NCBI RefSeq assembly: GCF_963675165.1
Contig: NC_087377.1
Coordinates: forward strand, 10,216,632-10,280,631
Direction of reading: 5' to 3'
From: Halichondria panicea
Taxonomy: Eukaryota > Porifera > Demospongiae > Suberitida > Halichondriidae
DNA: 64,000 bases
Shown here in pieces: positions 23,014-34,479 of this stretch (position 1 is the first letter of the stretch; each line of letters begins with the position of its first letter). Under the pieces are notes generated by a model. The model was given only the letters and a program-made list of their open reading frames with translations, searched no databases and was not told the DNA's origin. The position numbers were made by a program, and so were the translations under genes.

Positions 23014-24085
23014 GGTTTCCAGTCGTTCGTGTACACCATGTTGGCGGACACCAGTCCCATTGCAGCACGGTTGTCAGTCACTGGACATAATGGAGGAAAT
23101 GTACATGAAGGTATTTTGGTGAGGCACAATCGCTACAATAATTTTGTTATTCCCATTTATGTTGTGACTGCATGTCTATATAATGCTGCAGTCTAATAGT
23201 TTTCTCGGCTTCAATATAATCCCCTTACAGTGGAAAACTTTTGCATCACTCCCCATAATTATTATTCGTGTATAATAACTGTTCTGTTCATCGTTTTTAC
23301 TGGGAGAATGTAATTTCAAATTAAGCCGATAAAGGCTCCAGTAAATAATTATCTAGTGAAATCGATAGATAGACAAGTGTTTCACCTTTATGTTCCTGCG
23401 CTACTAACCCTCCCTCCTCCCACACATGCACACACAACACACACACACCACAACCCACACACTACAGGAATAATGCACCGGCTGTGTACGTGATCAGGGC
23501 TGCTTGTTTCTTCTCTCCAGTCTCCAGAATAGTGTCAAACTTTCCTCTCCTGTGGCGAGCAGATGAGTGGTGTGTGATTGTGATTTATGGATATTAAGTT
23601 TGCTTTTGTATGTACAAATTCAGATCTATACATGTCTGTACATGTATATATAGCTCAGTCAGCTTGAACACAGTAACTCCGGATCCGTACCTTTCACTCT
23701 TCTTCCTTGAGTGACTGACATTATATCAATGCCATATACAATCACCCGATATCAATTATAGAACTGCCTTGTGATATGGTGCCGGGACAATAAAATCGGA
23801 ACCGCTTTATAATCTTTGAGGTACACAAACTGTTCATTTGGCCTTTTATATCACAGTTGTCTCTTTTTCAGCCTGCATGGTGGAGGGGTTCGACTTGCAT
23901 TCATAAAATTTGCAATAGACTTTTCAATTTTATTTGCTGGAAATAATACTTTCTTTGTTGCTATACTTATAATATAATTATTTGTTATTCCCCACTTGTA
24001 GGACGAGTCATACTTTGCGATGAGGAAGATCATTATCTCCGAAAAGCTCACCAAAGAGGGCAAGAAACCAGTAGAGGATGAATAG
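23014..24085 (+). pseudogene. candidate exons of an unrecognised gene, copy B (decayed)
   Basis: 23014-23110 matches the copy A exon at 19340 and reads GFQSFVYTMLADTSPIAARL. 23468-23563 matches the exon at 19771 but has lost its donor (cagatgag where A has caggtgag) and drifts out of frame. A third open segment, 24002-24085, follows a cacttgtag acceptor, reads DESYFAMRKIIISEKLTKEG and ends at TAG 24083-24085. The third segment has no partner in copy A and may belong to another gene. The family is not recognised. Confidence 0.3.
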
Positions 24086-26040
24086 ACAAAACCGTAACAA
24101 CTATAAGGTTGGTGGTTTGTATTAGGTCAGGGCTGGTACTTTAGTGGCCTTGTCATCCTGTTGAATGATGTGCACAGCTTTTCAAAGTGATGGCTATTTT
24201 CCATCCTCAATCTCACAATTAAACTCATAAATTTGCATCTTTTATAGCCTCTTATGTATGTGGTGACTAGGCCCAATAGAAGGTTGTTTTTAGGGTTGTT
24301 ATAGTAACAATCACTCCATCACCGACCAGTGTAGGGACATCCCTTCTTGTGATTCAAAACTAACCTAAGACCGGCCTCTCTAAGAACTCTGTACAATGTA
24401 CAGTAGCGCTCAATATAAAGTTCCCGTTTCGTTTACGTAGTGTAGTACGTTTGAAGCGTTCCGTTTTCGCAGCGTATTAAAAACGTAGATCGAAACTTAC
24501 CGTATGTTGCTATTAATGTTGTATATTCAACAAGTGTTATTTAACCTCCCACTAAACGACACCCTCTTTAAAAGGACTTTAATAGCTCTGCTCCCCAAGT
24601 ATCTGTCCTCAGAGGCTCGTTACACACTTTCAGTGGAGCGTAAGATACATTAACTGTTTGCACTAGATAATAATTATTATCGATAACTATGCAATGTTTG
24701 CGAGGATCAAACATTCACAAAATTTTCGTAAGTGCCTTCGCAAAATTAGGAAAGACCTAGCTACATCGATAAAATTATATATTCACCGATATATATTTGT
24801 ATGACATCATGATCCTTACCTGATCGCAAGTGTCAAATGTTTGCTGATTTGGCTTGCATAAGTACATGTGGAGAATATATAAATGCTACCTGTGTATATG
24901 CTTCTAAGCACACATCCACCTATTGGCCCTTTATGCACAGGTATAGTGGCTATGCTGCTATCAGCATTCAGTTATGTGGATACTGTGCATGTGTGTGGGG
25001 AGGAACTGAACCATGTACATTTTCCTCGTGTGGATCTTCTGGGGTTGATCACTTGTTACATCCTTCGTATTATTTGTCAAATTTAAAGGTGCCCATGCAT
25101 GCATATTCCCCGTATTGGTAAATTTAAGATGTTACTGTAATAGCGCTGTTTTCCGTAGTTGATTGCTTCATCGTACAAGCCATTAATTTGGATTTGAAAG
25201 ACGTATATCATTTCGAACATTTTACTGTGACCCTCCTTGCCACTGCACCTTACTAGCACAATGACCTCAATATTGCGACCATAATTATACCCTTAAATGG
25301 ATCTATCATCAACCACAAGTGGTTTGCTTAAGCATTCAGTTTTAGGGGCGGCTTTAGGAGAAGCAAACTAACTAACCCTCTAGCTGTACAGTGAGTGTCT
25401 ATGGACAGGCACACCCTCTATTGTCATGAGTAGGTGAGTATACCTAGCTTGTTGGTCATGTGTGTAGATCAACTCCTAATTAGCTGGTGTAGAATACAGT
25501 GAAAAGTTAGGTTTCTGAATAAATCATTGCCTGTTATCCATCCAGATCTGCATAATTTATACGAAATTCAACTTTATTCATATACATGTGTATGGTATCA
25601 CTCAAATGATCCACTTGGTGCTAGAGGAGGTACGGCACAGATACCTCAGTTAGGATAAATTGAGGTAGTAATGAAATGACAGTTAGTTGCTATGAGCATG
25701 CAGGCAACGTGCATGGTATACTGTAGTACTGCCTTCTCCATGTACGGATACCCTTTGACCTACTAAACTTTAGATTCGCTTGAAAAGTACATCGTCTGAT
25801 TCACTTTAGTATACTTTCAATACTACTATATAGGGCCTGCTGATTCAGCATATCATAATAATTCACTTACGTGTAGTGCACATTACCTCGATCTTCTTTT
25901 AGCGTAATTGAGACACTCAATCGCGTCGTAATTATCTCCTCTTATACTTAGTACATGATTCGTGACACATAATTTATGATAAATTAATGACATATTGAGT
26001 TTGTGTCAGCGTTAAGTGTTAAGAGGGTCATGTGATATCA

Positions 26041-26280
26041 TCACACCATGCTTTGACTTTTGTGGTCTACAATAGTCTCTTCCTTTATCGGCCCCTTGGT
26101 TTTAGGTAGCAATCTCTTTAAGGCCATCCATGCCAAGATCCCGACCATTGAGAATACTGTCGTGAACACAGATAGCAATAGCAAGAAGACACGGCCATTG
26201 GTAGAACTACCACATGTACTGGATTAGTGGCACTTACCTAGTGCTAGGTACATGACGTAGTATTTTGTTGTTGTCACCAT
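26041..26280 (-). CDS. small single-pass membrane peptide, copy C (two exons)
   Basis: Exon 1 is 26238-26280 (MVTTTKYYVMYLAL plus 1 nt) with an intact donor. A deletion removed the acceptor used by copies A and B, but an acag 10-12 nt further out gives exon 2 as 26041-26156 and restores the frame, with VFS replacing GA before MVGILAWMALKR. The tail keeps GPIKEETIVDHKSQSMV and the stop. The predicted protein is 52 residues. Use of the new acceptor is a prediction. Confidence 0.5.
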
Positions 26281-26384
26281 CCCTTTTTAGAATACTTTCC
26301 TGCATATGGTGTACGTACGTACCTACGTAATCTCAAAATTGGTATTATTCTTTAAATAACAAGAGGCTCATAGCTAAAGCATTT

Positions 26385-26645
26385 ACCCTGTACGTGAGCT
26401 TCATTGCACAGCAGCGAAACGGCAATAACTTTTTACCGTAATAACCTTATTATAACATTTTCATTATGGGGAATGATCGTGAATCTAGAAGGCAACGATT
26501 AGAAACAGTGTTTTTTGTCGCCTTCGAAGATCGCCTACAAGTTTCAACTATAACGTACTAGCCTATATTAATCAACTACTGTCTCATTAGCAGTTAAAGC
26601 AGTCCATGAAAGTGTCTAGTTCGCTCAAACAGCTCATTTTTGTGT

Positions 26646-26712
<67 letters not shown>

Positions 26713-26745
26713 AGTACCCCTGCTGCGCACGCACGGGGTAATATA
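26385..26745 (-). repeat. dispersed repeat R1, copy 2 (inverted) with CA microsatellite
   Basis: The reverse complement of about 3080-3400: tcgccttcgaagatcgccta and ttttgtgtccacac match the first copy. Between 26649 and 26711 the CA tract has expanded to about 31 repeats, and the cgcacgcacgggg border follows. Confidence 0.65.
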
Positions 26746-27129
26746 TTGCTATGATTGACAATTAATAGATGTATCAAACATTTAACCTTTTGACCTTTTG
26801 ATCTTTTGAACTTATAACAATTGAAGGGCAGGCTTCCATGCATGCTGCCATGCTACAACAATGGCCTCCTCTCTGCAATATTCTTGTAGTGTTAACTACT
26901 GGCTATATGCATGCAGCCATTCTTAGTTTTGAGTGTGCTCGTGTGTGGGAAGAAACCATTCATACAGTGTGGGTTCGGCCGAGGGTTAGCTATTATTATA
27001 GGTGCAGGTATGGTTGCTATCGCTAAGGCTTTATGCTAGGTAGTGTTTGTACAGTTGGCTTACCTCCTACCTCTGATAACAATGTCTGCATGGGTCTGCA
27101 AAGAACGCTGCTTTATCAAATATGGCTCT

Positions 27130-27260
27130 TGCTACACTTGAGAAACATACACGTGTCCCTCGTGGGAAATAAATTAATTTCGGAGTAACGGCACCAAAAC
27201 ACTGAAATCGTACAAGTGTATCTACAGCTGTGCTAACCTGTTTGTTACCTAGTAACCAAA
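27130..27260. promoter_or_regulatory. promoter-like block, copy C
   Basis: The X-box-like gttacctagtaacc (27244-27257) is unchanged, whereas the CRE-type site has decayed to gtaacggcac. Position relative to the small-peptide gene is as in copies A and B. Confidence 0.4.
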
Positions 27261-27620
27261 AAGTTTGGGAGGTATAATGTGGTTCAAATATCTCCCTTGC
27301 TCATGCAAATGTAGTAACAATAATTATAACATACATGCAAGCTAGGTTAACTTAGATTAGTGTATAATTATGGTGCAAACTTTTGCTAACTCATAATTAG
27401 TAATCGTAATAATGTCTAATGTCATGCCCTCAGGCTTGAGGAGTTGTGCGACCCTCGTGCATGAGTAATAAACCTGCACATTCGTACACCATCGCCCATC
27501 GTTCAGCTTGTGCACGTTCTATTAAAGAAAAATCGGCCTAGGACCGAGGCTAGTGCAGAGTATTTGTTGAATGGCAACTGTACATGTATTGTCTAGTTCA
27601 TAGGCCAGGGCATCATGCAT

Positions 27621-28595
27621 ATGGATTGTCAGTACAGGAGGCAAAGGCCTCCTCTGCCTCATTGCTAGTTACGCCCCTGCATGCATGCAGTAAAATAATC
27701 GACATAGTTATTATTCATCAAGCTATTCCTTTATTGGTCTAGGTTGTCAGCTCATCCTATAACATGTATCATTTTTGAATTCCAGTCTGTTTTATTTCCT
27801 GTAAACTTCATAATTATAAGGCCAGGAAAAAACTCGTGTTCTTGTCAGCCACTTTCTCAATTTTCACGCGGAAAGGCGGTCATTATATTCGTCATCAAAA
27901 TTCTTGGAATGACCACATTGATATTATTATTTATCATTCCAATGATGTGGCCATATCCCCCCATTTCCTCGAGGGAAAAAAGGGGAGTTTGGTAAACTGT
28001 GGGGCCACTCCCTCACTGTGCCAACATTCATACCGCTGCATGCCTGAACTGCAGCTTTTTAAAGCCTTATGCCAATGATTGCTTTGGCCGCTTGGCCATA
28101 CAACATTCATTATAATTTTATGTTTAATAATGATATGCTTAGTTACCTATACTCTAATCTGGGGGGGGGGGGGTGAATGTTTAAGCTCCCATAAGTGTGA
28201 GAGAGTGGTGCAATGCCCCGACAGCGATCACGCCCAAAGGCGGAGAAGTATGGTAAATACGAAATAAGAGTTAATAACAACGTTTTGGAAGACTTTGCAG
28301 CTGACAACTGAATATCTTTATGCTTGTGATAGAGCTAGCAGTAGCTATAGTGCACAATAATTGTATTATGCACATTATGTGCAACACATAATCCTTATAC
28401 CTGGCCTTGTATTTGACCACAATTATGCTGCTAAACAGGAAGTGGCCCCATCTGATGTTAACTGCAGCATGCCGAGCGTGGCACGCTTAACTAATCAGTA
28501 CGTGTATGCATTGTACCTATAATTATCGTACACAATAAATTATTGATTGATTTTTACATACACCTGTTACATGTTACTGTTTCCTTCATTCTTCA
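27621..28595. other. no gene recognised
   Basis: The stretch is AT-rich with a poly-G run at about 28160-28172. Two overlapping open frames (about 27744-28078) look unusual in composition, but no family, start context or splice pattern supports them. Confidence 0.4.
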
Positions 28596-29035
28596 GATAA
28601 TAAATTGAACGTGACTTGTCTCCTGCAGAGGGTCCTAGCAAGATCTCGAGCGCTATGAACCTCCAAACCTAACAATGTTGAGATAACTCTCATTCGTTGA
28701 ACTCCCTCAAAATCAATCAGATCAGTCATCCGTGCATGTGTTGTTATTGTCATAAACATGAAACAAGCAACTAATCTTTTGTACAGAGATATTGCTATTA
28801 GTACGTGTTTGACAATTTGCAATATGAATTTTTGCTATCCGACAAGACAAACAATTACATATAGGTCAAAGTTCGCATAATAATCTTTCCGTATAATCAC
28901 TCAGTGCTGAATAACGGGTTATTTTCGAGGCACTAAATATTCGCGGATTGCTCAAACTAAACATTAATTTCGGGAATTATATTTTCGAGAATAGAGGTTT
29001 AAAAACGTACTAACCACATCCCTACACTATAGAAA
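28596..29035 (+). repeat. dispersed repeat R4, copy 1
   Basis: gaacgtgacttgtctcctgc, agagggtcct, acctccaaacctaac, tctcattcgtt and the ccacatccctacactata end recur in the same orientation at about 54262-54600. A degenerate hairpin with cgaggcac and ttttcgag is inside. Confidence 0.6.
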
Positions 29036-29079
29036 GCAATACCGGAAGTAAACAAATAATTCACAAGTTAATTTTTATT

Positions 29080-29255
29080 ATGCAAATCTTTGATTGGATC
29101 ACTCCGGCCTGCTGCATGTTCTTCAACTGCTTCGATACTTCGCGTCGTACAGCCAGTGGCATCCGTCTAGCCGGTACCCTCCTGGGTGGGGAATCACCGG
29201 TATCAATCACCATCTCCGTCAGATCTGTCTCTCCTCTCTCTCCTTCCTCCATCAA
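29080..29255 (-). mobile_element. Ty3/Gypsy-type retrotransposon pol fragment
   Basis: The minus strand encodes the linker and start of a reverse-transcriptase domain: VIDTGDSPPRRVPARRMPL followed by a VSKQLKNMQQAGVIQ helix. This matches the region just before the RT palm in Ty3/Gypsy polyproteins, where the usual pattern is a TGD-P-R-PRR-P start and a GVIxPS end. Only about 58 codons remain; no LTRs, protease or integrase were seen, so it is a dead fragment. Confidence 0.7.
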
Positions 29256-30008
29256 TCCGTGTAAATGAAAACATCTCGCTATATATACGATATCAGTTCA
29301 ATAATCTCACATGTGCCGCCCTCAAATGATTGAAGTGTCATGACGATTAATGACGCATGGACTTCATGTACATGTATAATTATACGTGCAGCTATTTTCG
29401 TGAGAAGGGGCAATGCTATAACTAATGTATCTGCATGCATGCGATGCTTTCTATTACATCATTGTATTGCGCATTTAATCTCACTGTGTAATGATACCAT
29501 TGTGTAGGTGAATGAATAAGCTACAAACATAATTATTTTCTAGTTGTATACATGTAATGGGAAATCATTAATTTTAGGTGAATACGAGAGTGATCGTAAA
29601 AAATTTATGTGATAAAAATGCATTGAATTCTATCGAATTTCGTCAGACGTGTGTATATGCATGAAAAAAATGAGATTGAAGCATCTTGGTCTATCTAAGT
29701 TTTTGCTCGATAGTATATAGCTATTTGTTAGTTTTTCCAATTAGTTTGAATCATCATTACACACACTGTTAGCTGGCACCGGCATATAGAGATCATGATG
29801 CCTTTCATGGATGCCTGCCTGGTGGGTTTGGTGACTGACTCTATAAGCCATGCACGTGCAACTGAACCAGGAATGCAAGCAAATGTACAATGAAATTATG
29901 CTACAGCATACAAACAAATAAAACAAATCTAAGAGCGTCAGCAGAAGGTAAAACTGATAGTGGAAACATTGAGTATATGAGCCAACTATTGAACAGTACT
30001 CGACTGAC

Positions 30009-31610
30009 TCACTGCTTGAAACTATGTACATGTCCATAGGCAAGGTTCTCTTGAGTGTGGGGGTCTGGTTTAGTGCTTTCTTGTACTCCAGGTGGTGGTC
30101 TCATTTCAGTTTCAGCTTTCAGAATGATCTTCTCAGACCTCCTGCACTTGTTCACAGCCAGCACACTGAGGACACCAATGGAGACTCCAACAACCAGAGT
30201 TAACAAGATTGTCAGGATAATGGCCAGTATCAGTCTATCGTCAATCGACAGGCCTTCATTTTTAATAATTCTTGACGAAACATTGGAAGCTGAAAATAAA
30301 GAATGTTCGACTTGTGTACATGTAAATGCAACTTACTGAAATTGGTTGATTCAGTGAAAATACTTTCCCCACCAGCAGTGCTTAAGTAGACGTAAACAGA
30401 GTATTCTTTTTGTGCTGAGAAACTGAGGCGGGGATGATACGACATTGTGCTGATAAGAATTTCCACTGGTGAATCTTGAATCTCGAGTTGGTCACTGATA
30501 ATCACTGTTTGATGTTTTCCGTTGATTTCTCCCTCAATAAAGAGTGTGTAATTCAAGGTTTGGTATGGGCACAGAGAAGGTGTCTGTAGTGCAATGTGAG
30601 CAATGTGAAAGTATGGTGTCAGTCTAACTCTTACCTTGAGACTGATTTCAGCTCTTGGTTCAAGTTCAGCATTAAAGAGTACAAAAACTTGTACTGTAGA
30701 ATTGTAAGACGTCAGACCTATAGAGCGGAGAAAATGTTCTCGACAATAATATATATACGTAGCAAGTGATTAGCAAACCGTTCGTTTTAGGGAGACCTCC
30801 TGTGATGCTTCCCTGTTCACCTTCACCGAGCTCATTGACAGCACTAACAAAAAATATCAGCTCTTCACACTCTTCTAGAAAAGTACCAAGAAGGAGGCTT
30901 GCTTGTTGTACTTGAATCCTGATGCTCGTATCACTAATTGTTTCATTAAGCAGTCGTTCCAATCCATTTGAGCGAAGAAGTGTTACTCTGTATCCAGTGA
31001 TTGGGTGCTCTGGCCATGAAAACACTGGATTCCATCTTACAATCAGAATCTTGTCAACCACTTCCAGCACAGGATTAGGAGCTTGGAGTGGACCTATATA
31101 TGACGGTAAAGATTGTAGAAAAGAATTATCACAATTTAGCTCACCCATCACAATGATTGTTGTTAAGTTGCTCATTAACACAGTTGATGCGGCACTAGCA
31201 GTGCAAATGACGTTTGTATTGTTAATAGAAGATGTAGCAGTTGCATTCATAGTATGAGGCAACAAAAGACGTCCATATTGTGGTGAGTATATTTTTTCAG
31301 GGCCTACTATGAAACTTTCTTCGTTACTGTCCGGCTCAATCTTCCAACTTGGGGGGCTTAATCCTGTTAGTCCAGTATATACACAGCACAGAAAGGATAA
31401 ATCAGTTCCTTCAGCAACTCTTGCACCAGGTGTGACGATAACATAGACGCCTTCCTGAACATTGCTACCAACCTCCGTCAAATTCAGTGCTGAGACGCAA
31501 GGATTTCTAATATCCTGAGCACCACAAGTAGAGAGAGCTCTCAGCAAGATGAATGTGATGCATAGCCTGACCATTGACCTAAAGTTGAAAAGCTGTTCCA
31601 TCTCAACCAT
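30009..31610 (-). CDS. Ig-like/FN3 single-pass membrane protein, copy 1 (five exons)
   Basis: Exons 31145-31610, 30779-31093, 30635-30717, 30337-30583 and 30009-30289 join in consistent phases to 463 residues. The start at 31610 was chosen because it matches the paralogue's start; the open frame extends upstream to 31649. Order: signal peptide (hydrophobic LCITFILLRALSTCGA), an Ig-like region with paired cysteines (FLCCVYTGL, VICTASAA), an FN3 domain (PNPVLEVVDKILIVRWNPVF, ITGYRVTLLRSNG), a second FN3-like domain, a transmembrane helix (LILAIILTILLTLVVGVSIG) and a cytoplasmic tail starting KCRRSEK. The likely role is cell-surface adhesion or recognition; no orthologue name is recognised. The first intron is only 51 nt and reads through in frame, so unspliced transcripts would still be open there. 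Confidence 0.85.
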
Positions 31611-31749
31611 CTTAGACACTCTGCTGGGCACACTACACTGACATTTCAAGGTAAAATATAAACTAGCTAACTTCCTGCCCCACAGCTAGCTAGCCATGAC
31701 AGCCGGCCGGCCCTCTGTACAGCCCCTTCTGGCCAAATTGTTGCAACAA

Positions 31750-32100
31750 CAAAGGAGCGTGCTATCAACTTGTCAATGTTGATATTGGATTCTGTGGTAG
31801 ATTGGATGTGGATGGTGTTATGAATGCGATTATCCTTTGAAGTTTTGCTGAGCTATTCAATTAGACTACTATATAGCTAGGACACTTTAGGCAGCTATAC
31901 AACATGTAAGACAGTATAGTATTATTGGTAGCCATATTTTCAAAGATGAAGCAGTAAGTATTTGCAAGTGTGTACACCACAAGTCGACACATGCAGTACA
32001 ATATAGGCAGCTTAGTTGACCCATGGAAGAGAGGAGTCCATGCACGTGATTATTCCTTGGCTTTACATTGGGGGGTGGGGCCTATTCCTTTTTTCTTCCA
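31750..32100 (+). repeat. dispersed repeat R3, copy 2 (uninterrupted)
   Basis: It aligns with 12394-12850. Here caacaacaa runs directly into aggagcgtgctatcaacttg, whereas at 12.07 kb the same join is split by the 7-bp-TSD MITE, so this is a natural empty site for that insertion. Confidence 0.7.
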
Positions 32101-32394
32101 TATAGTTGAAGCATGTATAAAAATAATGAGCACGATGTAATTATTGATGAACACATGTAAGTGCTATACGACTGTTAGTTGACGTGGCTCTCGCTATTAA
32201 AGAGCCAGCTCAATTGAAATGTGACTATTCTTCAGCGCATTGTGGGTGTGGGAGCGTGTGCCACGAATGCATACAAGTGATGATCGCAGGAGTGAAAATG
32301 AGAGCCTGCAGCAAATCCAATTGATCATTTTGGAGTACAGGGTGGTGTCTTTCTTTATAGACGCGAGTGATGCTACCAAATATATGGCTCTTGT

Positions 32395-32830
32395 TAGATC
32401 TTGAGAAGCATACGAGAAGCATACACGTGTCCCTCGTGGGAAATAGATTAATGTCTGAGTGACCTCACCAAAACACTGAAATCGTACAAGTGATAATTTG
32501 TGTATCTACAGCTGTGCTAACCTGTTCGTTACCTAGTAACCAAAAAGTTTGGGAGGTATAATGTGCTTCAAATATCTCCCTTGCTCATGCAAATAGTAAC
32601 AATAATTTAAGGAGTTGTGCTAACTGTAAGCCCCTGTGCATGAGTAGTAAACCTGCACATTCGTACATGCACCATCGCCACCGTTCAGCTTGTGCAGAGT
32701 ATGTTAATCTGGAGGAGATTCCTAATCTATCTTGAATGGCAACTGTACACATGTCATCTGTATTGTCTAGTTCATTCAAGTGGACAATAGGAAGTAAATA
32801 GGAATGTGTGCATGGAATAAACAGTACACA
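32395..32830 (+). promoter_or_regulatory. promoter-like block, copy D, upstream of Ig/FN3 gene 2
   Basis: The CRE/X-box block and ~250 bp beyond it (through cagcttgtgcagagtatgtt and tcattcaagtggacaatagg) match copy A 16205-16695. The X-box-like gttacctagtaacc (32528-32541) is intact; the CRE-type site reads gtgacctcac. It ends about 80 bp before the ATG at 32912, so it is well placed to act as that gene's promoter; this is inference. Confidence 0.5.
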
Positions 32831-32911
32831 TGACGTCATGCAAATTGTAGAACTAGAAAATTTTACATCCTGTTTAATAGACATTAGGAAGGAAAGAGAT
32901 AGAAGCTCCCA

Positions 32912-34479
32912 ATGGCAGAATTAGAAGCTTTCTACTGTAGATCTATACATCTCTGCATGATTATATTATGTTGCTTTCTTCTCATGAGGACTGATGCTCA
33001 ACCTACCAATCCTTGCATCTCAGCGTTGAACTTGGAAGACGGTGGCAATGCTCAAGAAGGAATCATGGTTTTCATCACACCTGGTGCAAAAGTTGCTCAA
33101 GGAACTGATCTATCACTTCTCTGCTGTCTGTACAGTAGTCTAGATGGATTGAGCTTCCCTGATTGGACATTTGAGCCGGCCAACAATAGAGAGACTTTCA
33201 ATCTTTCAATGTATATAGGCCCTGAAGTATCTACTCATCCATACAATGGGAAGAGTTTGCTGTATCGAACCATGAGTGTAACTGCTACAGAACGTATTAA
33301 CAATACCATGGTCAAATGTGCAACGCCTGAACTTCAAGGTGCTTGGAACACAATTATTGTGATGGGTGAGTTTAATTACTCTAACAATGGATTTTTTTTA
33401 TGTTTGTTATTCCCTATAGGTCCACCCCCACCTCCCAATCCCGTGTTGGTCATCCAAGACACCCTTATTATAAGATGGGATCCAGTGTTTTCATGGCCTG
33501 AGTACCCAGTCACTGGATACAGAGTAATGCTACTTCGATCCAATGGACAGAAACTGCTTGATCAAAGATTAAACAGTACAAGCATCAGTATTTCACTACA
33601 ACAAGCCAGTCTGTTTGGAGTCTTTCTAGAAGAGTGTGAAGAGCTGGTGTTTTCTGTTAGTGCTACCAATGATCTCGGTGAAGGAGAACAGGGAAGCATC
33701 ACAGGAGGTCTCCCTAAAGCAAACGGTTTGCTAATCACTTGATTAATATTGTTAAGAACATTTTCTCCACTCTATAGGTCTGACGTCCTACAATTCTACA
33801 GTACAAGTTGTTGTACTCTTTAATCCTGAACTTGAACCAAGAGCTGAAATCAGTCTCAAGGTAAGAGTTAGACTGACACCTTTCACATTGCTCACATTGC
33901 ACTACAGACACCTTCTCTGTGCCCATACCAAACCTTGAATTACACACTCTTTAATATTATTGAGGGAGAAATCAACGGAAAACATCAAACAGTGATTATC
34001 AGTGACCAACTCAAGATTCAAGATTCACCAGTTAAAATTCTTATCAGCACAATGTCGTATCCCCGCCTCAGTTTTCAGCACAAAAAGAATACACTGTTTA
34101 CGTCTACTTAAGCACTGCTGGTGGGGGAAAGTCTTTTCACTGAATCAACCAATTTCAGTAAGTTGCATTTACATGTACACAAGTCGAACATTCTTTATTT
34201 TCAGCTTCCAATGTTTTGTCAAGAATTATTGAAATTGAAGGCCTGTCGATTGACGATAGACTGATACTGGCCATTATCCTGACGATCTTGTTAACTCTGG
34301 TTGTTGGAGTCTCCATTGGTGTCTTCAGTGTGCTGGCTGTGAAAAAGTGCAGGAGGTCTGAGAAGATCATTCTGAAAGCTGAAACTGAAATGAGACCACC
34401 ACCTGGAGTACAAGAAAGCACTAAACCACAAGAGAACCTTGCCTATGGTCATGGACATGTACATAGTTTCAAGCAATGA
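32912..34479 (+). CDS. Ig-like/FN3 single-pass membrane protein, copy 2 (five exons, frame-disturbed exon 4)
   Basis: Exons 32912-33365, 33420-33725, 33778-33860, 33908-34157 and 34205-34479 mirror copy 1, and total length is a multiple of three (455 codons plus stop). Signal peptide (LCMIILCCFLLMRTDA), Ig-like region, first FN3 (PNPVLVIQDTLIIRWDPVF), transmembrane helix and KKCRRSEK tail are preserved. Exon 4 (second FN3) differs: one base is missing near 34068 (agttttcagcac versus agtttctcagcac), bringing a TAA in the shifted frame at about 34107, and one extra G occurs near 34130, restoring the frame. Either the gene is inactive, makes a truncated soluble form, or the two differences are assembly errors. 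Confidence 0.75.

Larger units (their letters stand above)
20236..24060. repeat. segmental duplication, copy B
   Basis: The sequence aligns with copy A (about 14720-16545 and 18417-20030) in the same order. Relative to A it lacks about 1.87 kb; the junction is near 22130, where the sequence passes from the tacagcccctcgtg block straight into cagcttcccttcatataacc. It carries the small-peptide gene (21082-21344), the CRE/X-box block and decayed exon-like segments. Confidence 0.75.
25200..27620. repeat. segmental duplication, copy C
   Basis: From tatcatttcgaacattttac through the small-peptide gene and the CRE/X-box block, this aligns with copies A and B; the first ~600 bp are nearly identical to B. 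It is interrupted at about 26385-26745 by an inverted copy of repeat R1 with a long CA tract. Confidence 0.75.
31611..32911. other. divergent intergenic spacer between the two Ig/FN3 genes
   Basis: It holds repeat R3 copy 2 (about 31750-32100) and the D copy of the segmental-duplication block (32395-32830), which runs right up to the second gene. No exon is seen. Confidence 0.6.

Noticed and set aside
24837..25121. 94-codon open frame
   Set aside because: Cysteine/tyrosine-rich by chance; no splice signals, copies or family resemblance.
27744..28267. Overlapping 62-83-codon open frames
   Set aside because: No recognisable domain; a poly-G run and differing frames argue against a gene.
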